Assembly: GCA_012031475.1 (NCBI GenBank)
Contig: JAAUTJ010000317.1
Coordinates: 1 to 6,097 of the forward strand
Direction: 5' to 3'
Source: Leptolyngbyaceae cyanobacterium SM1_3_5
GTDB lineage: Bacteria; Cyanobacteriota; Cyanobacteriia; Elainellales; Elainellaceae
DNA length: 6,097 nt
The notes below the pieces were generated by a model, which had not been told where the DNA came from, ran no database searches, and was given only the letters and a program-made list of their open reading frames with translations. A program made the position numbers and the translations under genes. Each line of letters starts with the position of its first letter. Position 1 is the first letter of the stretch. Below, piece by piece: positions 5,825-6,097 of this stretch.

Positions 5825-6097
5825 ATGCCTCCCTCTTCTCCGCCGACCGACATCTCGATCGAAGTTCCTACCCTGCGACCCTATCAGCAGCAGATCATCA
5901 AAGATTTATACGTCAAGCTCGGACAGGGCTATTCGGCGCGTTGCGATTATTGCCGGAACCGGAGCGGGCAAAACGGTGATCGGCGGCAAAATCTGCGCGG
6001 ACACGGCGGCACGGGGCTTGCGGCTGATGTTTTTGGTGCATCTGGACGTTTTGGTCGGACAGACGCATCAAAATGAAGCGGATTGGCCTTGGCCGTC
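5825..6097 (+). CDS. N-terminus of a DEAD/DEAH-type (superfamily 2) helicase, frameshifted and cut by the window end
   Basis: Only the beginning is present. From the ATG at 5825 the protein reads MPPSSPPTDISIEVPTLRPY, and LRPYQQQIIKDLY is the motif that precedes the ATPase core in ResIII-like helicases. Removing one T from the pair at 5932-5933 gives GQGYRRVAIIAGTGAGKTVI, with the Walker A motif GTGAGKT at residues 44-50 (5955-5975), then a strand like motif Ia (LMFLVHLDVLVGQT). Without the correction, the frame of the start codon ends at a TGA at 6074-6076 and contains no Walker A. A second shift near 6070-6073 is likely. It could be a stand-alone helicase or part of a restriction system; the visible part cannot decide. 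A TTG at 5810 is an alternative start. It lies 87 bases after nth on the same strand, so co-transcription is possible. Confidence 0.75.

Overview
The window looks like chromosomal DNA from a cyanobacterium. It carries a photosystem I subunit gene (psaK). It also contains eleven copies of the palindrome GCGATCGC (the HIP1 element typical of many cyanobacteria) in 6.1 kb, where chance would give about 0.1, plus many more CGATCG cores. Gene content is core metabolism, DNA repair and photosynthesis. I see no integrase, transposase, CRISPR array, rRNA or tRNA.

Layout from left to right. Positions 1-301 have no gene and hold a heptamer tandem repeat, a strong hairpin and a 13-nt tandem repeat. Positions 302-2792 (minus) encode a full-length thiamine-diphosphate phosphoketolase broken by one extra base in a homopolymer. 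Positions 2793-3427 hold two HIP1 sites, a 15-nt tandem repeat, a short decayed N-terminal fragment of an iron/manganese superoxide dismutase gene, and a rho-independent terminator that probably belonged to it. trpF (3428-4081, minus) and psaK (4179-4445, plus) are divergent across a 97-bp gap with a perfect TATAAT box. psaK ends in a large hairpin with two HIP1 sites in its loop. A small acidic protein of unknown function follows on the minus strand (4542-4787). nth (endonuclease III, 5011-5737, plus) is again interrupted by a one-base homopolymer insertion. The window ends inside a DEAD/DEAH-type ATPase/helicase (from 5825, plus) with one, possibly two, more frameshifts.

The genes are functionally independent: carbon shunting (phosphoketolase), tryptophan synthesis (TrpF), light harvesting (PsaK), base excision repair (Nth) and a nucleic-acid motor. 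Strands alternate and gaps are long, so there is no convincing operon.

Two patterns cut across the genes. First, three or four otherwise well conserved genes have single-base insertions in homopolymers, which points to sequencing or assembly error more than to biology. Second, nearly every gap between genes holds a short tandem duplication of 7 to 16 nt, which suggests slippage-driven growth of intergenic DNA. I did not find a convincing new multi-gene system; the dismutase remnant and the repeat pattern are the most unusual items.
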